NCBI GenBank assembly: GCA_963793335.1
Contig: CAWBZS010000004.1
Location: 372,001-436,000 of the forward strand
Direction: 5' to 3'
DNA: 64,000 nt
DNA from: Sva-07 sp963793335
Lineage (GTDB): Bacteria > Actinomycetota > Acidimicrobiia > Acidimicrobiales > Ilumatobacteraceae
In this document: positions 40,624-50,025 of the stretch, one piece after another
Numbering within the stretch: position 1 is the first letter of the stretch
How the letters are laid out: each line of letters opens with the position of its first letter
Program-made: the position numbers and the translations under genes
Notes under the pieces: model-generated
Told to the model about the DNA's origin: nothing
The model's input: only the letters and a program-made list of their open reading frames with translations
The model's database searches: none

Positions 40624-41537
40624 TGGATGACGACCCGATCGCACTCACGGTGATCGGCGGCTACCTCGGCGCCGGCAAGACGTCGCTCGTCAATCACCTG
40701 CTTCGCAACGCACAGCGGACGACGCATCGGGGTGATCGTCAACGATTTCGGTGCGCTGGCGATCGACGCCGATCTACTCGTCGGTGCGCAGCGAGACGCC
40801 GACGTGATCGGCCTCGCCAACGGTTGTGTGTGCTGCTCGGTCGGCGCCGGCCTGCACGAGGCGCTGGAGCAGCTGGCGCAGCGTCCGGAACGGTTGGACC
40901 ATGTCGCTGATCGAGGTGAGCGGTGTCGCCGACCCCGCAGCTGCAGCGGCGTGGGGCACCGTGGCGCCGTTCGAACCCGCTGGCGTGATCGTGCTCGCGG
41001 ATGCGTCGACGGTCGAGCGGATGGCCGGACGATCGTTTCGTCGGCGGCGAAGTGCGTCGCCAGCTGCAGGGCGCCGATCTGCTCCTGGTCACCAAGACCG
41101 ATCTCTGCGATGTCGATCAGGTGGCACGGACGAGTGCGTGGCTCGACGACGTTGCGGCCGGTGTTCCCCAGATCGAGGTGGTCGACGGGGCGATCGAACC
41201 GACCGTGGTTCTCGGCGTACGACCGCCATCGATCGGGGCCCGAAGCCGGGCACCACTCGGTGGGGTGGAGCACGTGCACCGATACGACTCGTGGTCGTGG
41301 TCCAGCGACCAGGCAGTCGAACTCGGGTGGCTGCACGATGCTGCCACGTCGTGGCCCGACGCGGTGATTCGAGCGAAGGGCGTCGTCCGTCTCGTCGACG
41401 GCACGGCGGTGGTGATCCAACGGGTCGGACGTCGAGTGGAGAGTCGCCCGAGCCCGCACGTTCCGGACATCTCGCAACTGGTGGCGATCGCCGTGCGCAC
41501 CGACCCGCCGACCCCGCAACCGTCGATGTTCGCCTGA
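40623..41537 (+). pseudogene. CobW/COG0523 metallochaperone GTPase, broken by three +1 frameshifts
   Basis: Four consecutive pieces in shifting frames form one CobW-like GTPase: ALTVIGGYLGAGKTSLVNHL (Walker A), then IVNDFGALAIDADLL and GLANGCVCCSVGAGL (the C-x-C-C metal site), then LIEVSGVADPAAAAAWG, then ADLLLVTKTDLCDVDQV (the NKxD-like base motif, here TKTD) and a C-terminal CobW domain with HRYDSWSWSS. Extra bases lie at about 40716-40722, 40904-40906 and 41027-41028. Restored length is 303 residues. Such GTPases deliver zinc, cobalt or other metals. Three breaks in one gene point to decay or a poor-quality stretch. Confidence 0.8.
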
Positions 41538-41548
41538 CGGCCTGGGTG

Positions 41549-43210
41549 TCAGGAGGGGCGCGCCGCCTCGAATGGCCTGCCACCGACCACGGTGCCCCAC
41601 ACGCCGATGTCTCGAATCGCGAGCGGATCGACGGTGAGCGGGTGGTCCTCGAGCACGGTGAAGTCGGCTGCCTTGCCGCATTCGATCGTGCCGAACTCGG
41701 CGTCGAGGTGCATCTGGTAGGCGGAACCCAGCGTCACCGAACGAAGCGCCGATGCCGGTGAGATTCGTTCGTGTTCGCCGAGGATGCGTCCCGACGGTGT
41801 CGTGCGATTGACCGCACACCACATGGTGTGGAGTTGTCCGAGCGGTGTGATGTTCGCATCGGAGTGCAGCGAGAACGACACGCCTTCGCGCTCGGCGGTG
41901 GCGGCTGCCTCCATGCGTCGAGCACGCTCGGGCCCGACGGTGATGTCGTGGTGCTGGTCACCCCAGTACCAGAGGTGGTTGGCGAAGAGGTTGGCGCACA
42001 TGCCCAGCTTGGCCATCCGGCGGAACTGCGCAGCGGTGGTGAGTTGGCAGTGCTGCACGGTGTGGCGGTGGTCGAGCCAGGGGCGCTCGATCACGAGTTG
42101 TTCGACGGTGTCGATCCAGGCGTCGATGGTGAGGTCGCCGTTGCAGTGGGCATGGATGTTGATGCCGCGCTCGTGAAACGGTCGGGCGATGTCGAGCAGC
42201 TGGTCGGGGGCCACCATCCATTGGCCGTGGTCGGTGCCGGTGTAGTAGCCGGGCCATCCCATCTTGGCGGTGAAGCCCTGGATCGACCCGTCGAGCACGA
42301 TCTTCAGCCCGGCGGTGCGCAGCTTGTCGGAGTCGCCGGCAGCGAGTTGGAGCAGCAGTTCGGCGGCCTCGGCCCAGTCGGAGCTCCCGGGCGGCAGGCC
42401 GTGGAGATGGCGTTGCAGGATGCGCGCCGGGTAGTCGTCGCGGTCGACGACCTCGTGCCACTGGGCCACTTCCTCGGGTCGCGTCAGCCCGAAGCTGCCG
42501 AGGTCGCACAGCATGGTGGTGCCCGTGTTCGCGCACAGCTGGCCCAGCGCCTCCAGCGATCGCGGGTCGGTCATCGCCTGGCCGATCACGGCGAGACCCG
42601 ACCGCGCCAGTGCGATCGCCGGCATCTCCTGGAGTTCGCCGTTCGGGTCTCCGTGTGCGTCGCGGGCGACACCCGGGGTGGTGGCGGCCCGGGTGATCTC
42701 GTGGCGTTCGAGCATGGCGGTGTTGACCGTGGCGAGATGGGCGCTCGCGTGGAACACGAAGATCGGACGTTCGGTGGAGACGCGGTCGAGGTGCTCGCGG
42801 GTGAGCCGTTCCTCGCCGGTGAAGTAGATCGGGTCGAACCCGCCGACCACGATCGGGTCGGACGAGCCCTGCGTCTCGTCGTCGAGTTCGCGGAGACGGT
42901 CGAGGAACGCGTCGTAGGTCCGGATCCCGGGTGTCACACCCCCGTCGACGCGGTGGCGGTCGAACCAGCCGACGTAGGGGAGCAGGGCAAAGGCTCCTTC
43001 GAGGCGATGGCCGTGCGCTTCGATCATCCCCGGCGTCAGCACGTGGTCGGCGAAGCGTCGGTCGACCTCGTGGGGTCCCCAGCTGGTGCACTCCTCGAGT
43101 GACCCGGCGGCCAGGACCTTGCCGTCGCGCACGGCAACCGCCTCCACTTCGGGCTGGGCCGGATCCATCGTGACGATGGTGCGGGCGGGGTAGATCGTCG
43201 TGCCGGTCAC
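41549..43210 (-). CDS. YtcJ-like metal-dependent amidohydrolase
   Basis: 553 residues of the amidohydrolase superfamily. TPGMIEAHGHRLEGAF near 60 supplies the HxH metal pair. KIVLDGSIQGFTAKM near 305 replaces the usual Lys/His loop, HAHCNGDLTIDAWID near 350 and HRHTVQHCQLT near 380 hold further histidines, and SDANITPLGQL near 440 holds the final Asp. The small beta-sandwich domain wraps from N- and C-termini (TIVTMDPAQPEVEAVAV; ADFTVLEDHPL). YtcJ-type enzymes hydrolyse amides or formamides; the substrate is unknown. The GTG at 43210 follows TACGTT by 7 bases. Confidence 0.88.
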   Translation of the reverse strand: MTGTTIYPARTIVTMDPAQPEVEAVAVRDGKVLAAGSLEECTSWGPHEVDRRFADHVLTPGMIEAHGHRLEGAFALLPYVGWFDRHRVDGGVTPGIRTYDAFLDRLRELDDETQGSSDPIVVGGFDPIYFTGEERLTREHLDRVSTERPIFVFHASAHLATVNTAMLERHEITRAATTPGVARDAHGDPNGELQEMPAIALARSGLAVIGQAMTDPRSLEALGQLCANTGTTMLCDLGSFGLTRPEEVAQWHEVVDRDDYPARILQRHLHGLPPGSSDWAEAAELLLQLAAGDSDKLRTAGLKIVLDGSIQGFTAKMGWPGYYTGTDHGQWMVAPDQLLDIARPFHERGINIHAHCNGDLTIDAWIDTVEQLVIERPWLDHRHTVQHCQLTTAAQFRRMAKLGMCANLFANHLWYWGDQHHDITVGPERARRMEAAATAEREGVSFSLHSDANITPLGQLHTMWCAVNRTTPSGRILGEHERISPASALRSVTLGSAYQMHLDAEFGTIECGKAADFTVLEDHPLTVDPLAIRDIGVWGTVVGGRPFEAARPS

Positions 43211-43217
43211 CCGTTCG

Positions 43218-43223
43218 AACGTA
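43218..43223 (-). promoter_or_regulatory. -10 box (TACGTT) of the amidohydrolase gene
   Basis: TACGTT on the minus strand ends 7 bases before the GTG at 43210. Confidence 0.45.
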
Positions 43224-43228
43224 CTGCG

Positions 43229-44167
43229 TCAGGCCAGGAGCGGGGCGACCTCGGCGGCGATCAGGTCGAGGTGATCGAGGTCGGCGAGATCGAGGATCTG
43301 GAGATAGATCCGCTCGGCGCCGGCGTCGGCCCATCGACGGATCGTGGCGGCGGCCTCCTCGGGCGTTCCTGCGACGCCGTTCGTTCGGAGTTCATCTGGC
43401 TCTCGCCCGATCGACGCGGCCCGCCGTGCGAGCTCTGCCTCGTCGGCGCCGACACAGGTGACCAGCGCTGCGGAGAACGCCATGGTCGCCGGGTCGCGAT
43501 CGATCGACGCACAGGCGGCCCGCACCCGGTCGCACTGTGCCGTGAAGAAGTCGATCGGAACGAACGGCGTGTTGAACTCGGATGCGAATCGAGCAGCGAG
43601 CGCCGGCGTCCGCTTCGGCCCGCCGCCGCCGATCACGATCGGCACGGGCGACTGCACCGGCTTCGGCAGCGCTGGCGAGGCGGTCACCGGGTAGTGCCCG
43701 CCGGGTGACTCGAACTGTTCGCCGGTGGGAGTCGACCACATGCCGGTGATGATCTCGAGCTGCTCCTCCAGTCGGTCGAAGCGTTCGCCCAGGGGTGGGA
43801 ACTCGATGCCGTAGGCCTCGTGCTCCTGCTGGTACCAGCCGGCGCCGAGGCCGAGTTCGACTCGGCCGTCCGACATGTCGTCGACCTGGGCAACGCTGAT
43901 CGCCAGTGGACCGGGCAGTCGGAACGTCATCGACGTCACCAGTGTTCCCAGCCGGATCGTCGAGGTCTCTCGGGCGAGGCCGCCCAGGGTCACCCACGCA
44001 TCGGTCGGTCCCGGCAGGCCGTCGCCGCCACCCATCGCCAGATAGTGATCGCTGCGGAAGAACGCCCCGAAGCCACACGCCTCGGCCCGCTGGGCCACGG
44101 CGAGCAGGTCGCCGTAGGAGGCACCCTGCTGAGGTTCGGTGAAGATCCGGAGGTCGGAGATGTGCAT
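43229..44167 (-). CDS. LLM-class F420-dependent oxidoreductase
   Basis: 312-residue TIM-barrel enzyme of the luciferase-like monooxygenase superfamily. FRSDHYLAMGGGDGLPGPTD and RLGTLVTSMTFRLPGPLAI match F420-type members, and DGRVELGLGAGWYQQEHEAYG and VPIVIGGGGPKRTPALAAR are the cofactor-phosphate regions. It probably transfers hydride from reduced F420 to an unknown substrate; FMN use cannot be excluded. Neighbours do not name a pathway. TACCCT 8 bases before the ATG suggests a leaderless mRNA. Confidence 0.88.
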   Translation of the reverse strand: MHISDLRIFTEPQQGASYGDLLAVAQRAEACGFGAFFRSDHYLAMGGGDGLPGPTDAWVTLGGLARETSTIRLGTLVTSMTFRLPGPLAISVAQVDDMSDGRVELGLGAGWYQQEHEAYGIEFPPLGERFDRLEEQLEIITGMWSTPTGEQFESPGGHYPVTASPALPKPVQSPVPIVIGGGGPKRTPALAARFASEFNTPFVPIDFFTAQCDRVRAACASIDRDPATMAFSAALVTCVGADEAELARRAASIGREPDELRTNGVAGTPEEAAATIRRWADAGAERIYLQILDLADLDHLDLIAAEVAPLLA

Positions 44168-44175
44168 GGACGGGC

Positions 44176-44181
44176 AGGGTA
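44176..44181 (-). promoter_or_regulatory. -10 box (TACCCT) of the LLM oxidoreductase gene
   Basis: TACCCT on the minus strand ends 8 bases before the ATG at 44167. Confidence 0.5.
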
Positions 44182-44238
44182 GGGGAGCACTCCGGCGGTC
44201 GGCGCAGCGCGATCGAGCTCGGATGTGGCCAGAGGCGC

Positions 44239-44244
44239 TAGTTT
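44239..44244 (+). promoter_or_regulatory. -10 box (TAGTTT) of the receptor-channel operon
   Basis: TAGTTT ends 8 bases before the GTG at 44253, favouring that start over ATG 44223 and GTG 44247. It is the only promoter-like element seen for the three-gene unit. Confidence 0.5.
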
Positions 44245-44252
44245 CGGTGTTC

Positions 44253-46383
44253 GTGCCGGGACGGATCCAACGATTGAGCGACGCCCCCGGTGGCTTCGCA
44301 CGGAACGTCTCGGTGGCGAGTCGGCTCGCCTTGGTGGTCGTGCTCGTTGCGCTCGTCTCGGTGGTGGTGACCTCGATCGTGGGGCTCAACCAGGGAAGCC
44401 GTCTCGCCGACACCGAGATCGAGGACCAACTGTCGGCGGTCGGTGCAGCGCGAGCCGACGAAGTCCAGCGGTACGTCAGGAGCCTCGAGCGCGCGGTCGT
44501 CGGCCAAGCCCTGACCCCGCGGCCGGCGATCGCGATCGCAGAGTTCACCGAGCTCTTCCGTCAGTTCGACGCCGAGCCGGTGACCGCACGCGACCAGGAG
44601 CGTGTCGAGCTGTACTACCGGGAGGTCGTCGCACCCGAGCTCTCCGAGGCGCGCGACCGTCCGGTCAGCGCCGCCGGACTGCTGCCGGTCTCGTCGGCTG
44701 CGATCACGCTGCAGGCGCGATACGTCGTGCCGGATCCGGAGACCGGCCTGCCACCCGGCCAGCTGACGGGTTGGTCGGAGTCCCACGATCAACTCGACGC
44801 CGCGTTGAGCGAACTCGCGCTCCGCGTCGGCCTCGAGGACCTGTATCTGATCGAGCCGGAGGCCTTCGTGGTCGTCTACTCGACCGACAAGCGGATCGAC
44901 TTCGCCACCAGCCTGCGCACTCGGTCCGCACAGCGGCACGCAACTGGCGGCGCTGATCGACAGCCTCAGGCTGGACCCGTCGCCCGGCGACGTGGAGGTC
45001 AGAGACTTCGCGCCGTACCCGCCGGCGGGCGATCGACCGAGCGGTTTCGTGGGGAGTCCGGTGTTTCTCGACGGTGAGCTCGCGGGCTACGTGGCCGGCC
45101 GATTCGACCCCGAAGAGCTCACGAGCATCATGACCAACGATGGGGCCTGGGGCGAGCTGGGCCCGAGCGGCGAGACGTATGTCGTGGCTGCGGACACGCT
45201 GATGCGTTCCGACGCCCGGCCGTTCATCGAGGATCAGTCGGCGTACATCGAGCAGGTCGAGGCGGCGGGCACCGCGACGGCCGACGAGATCCGCTCGATG
45301 CGGTTCTTCGACACGACGGTGCTCAATCAGCCGATCGACTACCGCCTCGTCGAGGCAGCCTTCGACGGACCCTCGGAGGTCGAGACGGTGACGAACTACC
45401 TCGGCGAGGACGTGCTGTCGAACAGTCGAGTGCTCGACATCGACGGGCTCGAGTGGGTGGTCTTCGCCGAGGCCGGCGTCGACGTGATCCGCGAGCCGAT
45501 CGACGTCTTCGTCCGCAACCTGCTCATCGCCATCGCCGTGTTCATCGTGGTGGTGACCTTCCTGGCGGTGCGGTGGGCCGACCGGCTGCTCGAACCGCTC
45601 CGCCTCATCTCGACCCGGCTGCGAACGATCCGCGATGGTGGCGAACCCACGGCGCTGCGCGAGCTCCCGAGCGACAGCGCCGACGAGTTCGTCGAACTCG
45701 GAGCGGACATCGACTCGATGCTCGACACGCTCCATCAGCGCACCGCAACCGCACGGCGCAGCACCGACGAGCGGCGTGTGTTGCTTCGCCGTCTGCTGCC
45801 CGCACCGGTCGCGGAACGAGCCGAGGCGGGTGATCGGGACGTCGTCGAACAGGTCTCGATGGCAACCGTGGCCGTCCTCGTCATCGGTGGACTCGGCACC
45901 CTGGTCACCGCGGGCACGCCGGACCGGGCACGTGAGTTGCTCGATCGGTTCGTGGACGAGGCAGACGACCTCGCCGCGGAGCGCGGCCTCGATCGCGTGC
46001 AGCTGAGCGGTGACACCTACGTCGCGGCGTGCGGCGTGAATCGACCGCATCTCGACCATGCTGCGCGAACCGCTGACTTCGTGCTCGATGTCGTCGAGAT
46101 GCTGCACGATCTCGATCCCGATGACGAACTGTCGATTCGCGCCGGCTTGGACGCCGGCCCGATCACCGTCGGCCTGATCGGGGGCGCACGTCTGGTGCAC
46201 GACACCTGGGGTTCGACGGTCCAGATCGCAGCCGAGCTCGCCCGGAGCGCGCGGTACGGCCAGGTGCTCGTGTCGACGGCGTGCCGATCCCACCTGCCGG
46301 AGCGGTTCCGCATCGACGAGACCGACCGGGTCGATGCCGGTGTGCTGCGTGGCGTCGCGGTCGACAGCGAGGCATCGGCGTGA
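44253..46383 (+). pseudogene. dCache-HAMP receptor with degenerate class III cyclase domain, one +1 frameshift
   Basis: Restored length is 709 residues. A membrane helix at about 24-45, a large extracytoplasmic double-Cache-like sensor to about 418 (VVYSTDKRIDFATSL), a second helix at about 420-440, HAMP, a coiled coil and a class III cyclase-like domain at about 525-700. One extra base near 44922 splits the sensor; the second part resumes GPHSGTQLAALIDSL. In the cyclase-like domain the metal Asp (FAD in active enzymes) is VIG, the Lys of KxxGD is Gln, and the VNxxxR motif is VQIAAEL. Only the GD Asp (QLSGDTYVA) remains. Catalysis is therefore doubtful. The stop overlaps the channel gene in GTGA. 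Confidence 0.8.
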
Positions 46384-47903
46384 TCGACTCGTTCGAGGCG
46401 TCGAACGTCTTGGTGGCATCGATCGTCATCGTGGTGCTCCCGGCGCTGATCATCGGCGTCGGCGAGCTCGAGGAGCGGCTGCGTCAACGTGATTCGAGTT
46501 TCGGGCCGGCCGTGTCCACGTTGCGCGTGTGGGTGGTGCCGCTCACGGCGGTCTGGATGTTGCTGCGCACGCTGTTCGAGGTCGAGAGCTCCAACCCGAT
46601 CGTGCGGATGTTCGCGACGGCGCTCGTGCTCGCGGTCGCTGCTGCGGCCTTGTCGGCGTTCGGGGTCCTGGTGTCGCGCATCGCCGATCGCCCTCGTCGC
46701 AGCGGCCAGCGGGCGGTACCCCGACTGCTGCTCGCGGTGCCACGGCTCGGCGTCATCCTCTTCACGGGGTGGCTCCTGCTCGCCGGCGTCTGGGGGGTCA
46801 ATCTCTCGGCTGCTCTGACGGCGCTCGGCGTCACCTCGCTGGTGGTGTCGTTCGCGTTGCAGGACACCCTGAGCGGCATCGCCTCGGGATTCACGCTCCT
46901 CGCCGATCAGCCCTTCAGCGCCGGCGACTGGATCAGCTCCGAGGAGGTCGAGGGTCGGGTCATCGACGTCAACTGGCGCAGCACCCGAGTCGAAGACCGC
47001 AATGGTGACCTCGTCGTGATCCCGAACGGCCAGTTGTCGAAGGCAACGATCGTGAACTACGACCAGCCCGGACGGTTGCACCGGGTGATGGTGCCGGTGC
47101 AGATCGAGCGTTCGGCCCCGCCGACGGCAGCGAAGGCGATGTTGGTCGAGGCCGCCCGTTCCACGCCGGGCGTGGTTGCGGAACCAGCGCCGTTCGCATG
47201 GGTCACCAACATCGCCGATCCCGTCGTCGACTACCAGGCCTACATGTGGATCGACGACTACACGATCACTCCCAGGGTCCAGGCCGACTTCGCATCGCTG
47301 GTCTGGTACCTGTCGTACCGTCGAGGGGTTCCGTTGCCGAACCCTGCACAGGATCTGTATCTCTTCGACGGGAACGCGTCCGCGCTTGCGTCGCAGGTGT
47401 CGTCGGCCGACGTGCGTCAGGCACTGCTGGGGGCTCCCTTGTTGGCTGAACTCGCTGACGACGTGCTCGACGACCTCGCCACCGCGTCGACCATCGAGAC
47501 GTTCCAGGCGGGCGAGGTCATCATCGCCCCTGGAAAGCTCGACGGCCTCCACATCCTCGACCACGGCCAGGCCCACCTGCTGTTGCAGTATCCAGACGGT
47601 GACGACCTCCTCGTGCTCGACCATCAGGCGGGTGAAGTCCTCGGCCTGGGGGGTGATGCCGCTGACTCCGGTCACCGCGCAGCGGTCGTGGCCACGAGCG
47701 ACTGCCGGGTGATCGAGATCCCGGCGCAAGCTGCTGCTGCAGCGGTGATCGCGTCGGTGGGGTTGGCGGCGGCGCTGGAGCAGTTGAGTGTTTCGAGGCG
47801 GCGACGGTGTGATCGAGTCGTGCGGCGTGCCCGCCGAGCGGTCGGGAGCATCGGCGAGCTCTCCGAGCCTGAGGTGCCGGCAGTGGACGAGGACACCGCA
47901 TGA
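46380..47903 (+). CDS. MscS-family mechanosensitive channel with C-terminal cNMP-binding-like domain
   Basis: 507 residues. Four predicted membrane helices in the first 180 residues end in the pore-lining region (LTALGVTSLVVSFALQDTLSG). The MscS beta domain follows (FSAGDWISSEEVEGRVIDVNW; VVIPNGQLSKATIVNY), then the alpha/beta vestibule domain to about 330. A cNMP-binding-like beta-barrel spans about 370-470 (FQAGEVIIAPGKLDGLHIL). Its phosphate-binding cassette is eroded: AGEVLGLGGDAADSGHRAA lacks the usual FGE-x-xLL pattern but keeps the Arg-Ala. Members of the bacterial MscS/CNG group gate on cyclic nucleotides. It overlaps the flanking receptor genes at both ends (GTGA, ATGA). Confidence 0.9.
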   Translation: MIDSFEASNVLVASIVIVVLPALIIGVGELEERLRQRDSSFGPAVSTLRVWVVPLTAVWMLLRTLFEVESSNPIVRMFATALVLAVAAAALSAFGVLVSRIADRPRRSGQRAVPRLLLAVPRLGVILFTGWLLLAGVWGVNLSAALTALGVTSLVVSFALQDTLSGIASGFTLLADQPFSAGDWISSEEVEGRVIDVNWRSTRVEDRNGDLVVIPNGQLSKATIVNYDQPGRLHRVMVPVQIERSAPPTAAKAMLVEAARSTPGVVAEPAPFAWVTNIADPVVDYQAYMWIDDYTITPRVQADFASLVWYLSYRRGVPLPNPAQDLYLFDGNASALASQVSSADVRQALLGAPLLAELADDVLDDLATASTIETFQAGEVIIAPGKLDGLHILDHGQAHLLLQYPDGDDLLVLDHQAGEVLGLGGDAADSGHRAAVVATSDCRVIEIPAQAAAAAVIASVGLAAALEQLSVSRRRRCDRVVRRARRAVGSIGELSEPEVPAVDEDTA

Positions 47904-50007
47904 AGCTCCGTGGCCGGAGCGATCTTCGACGTCGCCTCGAGGTGACGCTGGTCGGGGTGGCGCTCGTGTCGGTGCTGTTGCTCTCCGGGTTGAACTACGC
48001 GTTCGCCCGAATCCTGATCTCGTCCAGCGTCGAGGATCAGTTGAGCTCACTGCGTGACACCCGTATCCAGGCGATCGAGCGTGGCGGGGTTCGTGCACAA
48101 GACCAGGTGGCCACCCTCGCCGTGACGCCGAGCGTGATCACCGCCCTGGAGGACTTTGCCGCCACCTATGCCGATCTCGATCGCGACCTCACCTCGTCGC
48201 AGGTCGCCGAACTCGAAGCGGCATACGACGCAGCGTTCGATCCGCTTCGGGACGTGGGCCGAGAGGTCCCGACCAGCGCGGTGCTCCCGGCATCGGATGC
48301 CGGCAGGTACGTCCAGTACCAGTACATCCTGCGAGAACCCTGACCAGTTCGACGATCGGGACCGCCTCGACGATGCCGGCGACGGATCGAGCTACAGCGC
48401 AGCCCACGCCGAGCATCATCCGTTGATGCGCTCGCTGATGGAGAATTTCGGCGTGAGCGATCTGTTGCTCCTCGATGCCGGCAGCGGTGATGTCGTGTAC
48501 TCGGTGAAGAAACGAATCGACGTCGGCACCGATGCGACGATCGGGCCATGGGCCGACGGCGCCCTCGGCGAGGTCGTCGAAGGGCTCAGAAGCGCCGCAC
48601 TGGGCGACACCGTGATCTCCGACACGACGTTCTACGTTCCGGCTCGGGGCCAGGCGGTGATCTTCGTCTCCACGGCGGTCCGGTCGGGGTCCGAGGTCCT
48701 CGGTGCGGTCGTCGCAGAGCTGCCGGTGCAGGCGATCACCGACCTCGCGACGGCCGATCAGGATTGGGAACTCCTCGGGCTCGGCGAGACCGGCGACATC
48801 TACGTCGTCGGCCCTGACGGCACGCTTCGAACCGACCCTCGCGACTGGCTCGACGACAGCGAGGCGTTTCTGAGCGACAACTTCGACCGCAATCGGCGAC
48901 GAGACGCTGATCGAACAGTTCCGATTGGCGGGCTCCGCTGCGCTCACCCAGGAGGCCGACAACCGCGCCATCGATGCGGCGCTCGCGGGCGACACCTTCG
49001 TGGGGACGGTGTCGAACTTCCGCGGTGACACGGTGTTCGCAGCGACGGCACCATTGCAGCTGGGCGAACAGGACTGGGCGATCGTCGTCGAACAGGACCG
49101 CTCCGAGGCCATGTCCGGGCTCTCCTCGCTGCTGCGCAGCACCCTGGTGGTCATGGCCATCCTGCTGCCGATCACCGCCCTGCTCGGATGGTGGCTGGCC
49201 AGGTCGCTGACGCGGCCGTTCGGTGAACTCGTCGACGCCGCAGGACGTATCGCCGATGGCCAGCCGGCGACCGGTGTGGGTCGGCTGGGCAACAACGAAC
49301 TGGGTGACGTCGGCCGCCAGCTGGAGATCGTGGCTGCCAAGCTCGAGGCCGAGGAAGCGGCGATCGTCGCAGAGGAAGCGCAGATCATCGACGTGCTCGG
49401 CGCCGTGGTCCCGCCCCGACTGGTCGACCGAGTGCGAGAGGGTGAGCGCAGCATCTCCGACCTCCTCGAGACCGCGACCGCCGTGTCGTTCCTCGTCCAG
49501 GGGATCCCCGAAGCGACGGGATCCGACCAGGACACGGTCTTGGAGATCACCGAGTTCCTCGCGGAAGGTGTCGGTGACCTGATGGAGCAGATGGGTGTGG
49601 AACGTGTGCGCTGGTCGTCGTCCAACGCACTGTTCATGGCCGGGATGGGCCACCCCGACGCGTGCATTGACGATGCGGTGCAGTTCACGGTCGCGGTGAT
49701 GGAACTGGTGATGGCCGCCGGCGACGAGTACGGCCAGCTGCTTGCTGTTCGCGCCGGGGTGGCCACCGGTGATGTTGCCAGCGGGGTGATCGGCGAGCGG
49801 CAACTCGCTTTCAGCGTCTGGGGCGAGCCCGTCAGCGAGGCACTCACGCTGGCGTCGTTCGCGCGGCCGGGTGAGATCCTGATCGACGCGACCGTTCGTG
49901 ACGCCGTCGGCGCCGACTGGGACCTCGAACCTCGCGACGGGCTTGCCGGTCTGGACGACGTGTTCGAGGCGTGGACGTTGCGCCCGCCTCAGTCGCCCGG
50001 TGCGTAG
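47900..50007 (+). pseudogene. second dCache-HAMP receptor with degenerate cyclase domain, two +1 frameshifts
   Basis: Restored length is 701 residues, paralogous to the receptor gene at 44253. Helix at about 14-36, Cache-type sensor with DRDRLDDAGDGSSYSAAHAE and VVYSVKKRIDVG, second helix near 400, HAMP, coiled coil (KLEAEEAAIVAEEAQ) and a cyclase-like domain. Extra bases near 48331-48335 and 48887-48888 break the frame inside the sensor. No catalytic residue is kept: the metal Asp position is Gln (FLVQGI), GD is SSN (VRWSSSNAL), and VN is VS (WGEPVSEAL). It overlaps the channel stop in ATGA and ends the operon. Confidence 0.8.
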
Positions 50008-50025
50008 TGCGCGACACTGTCGCTC

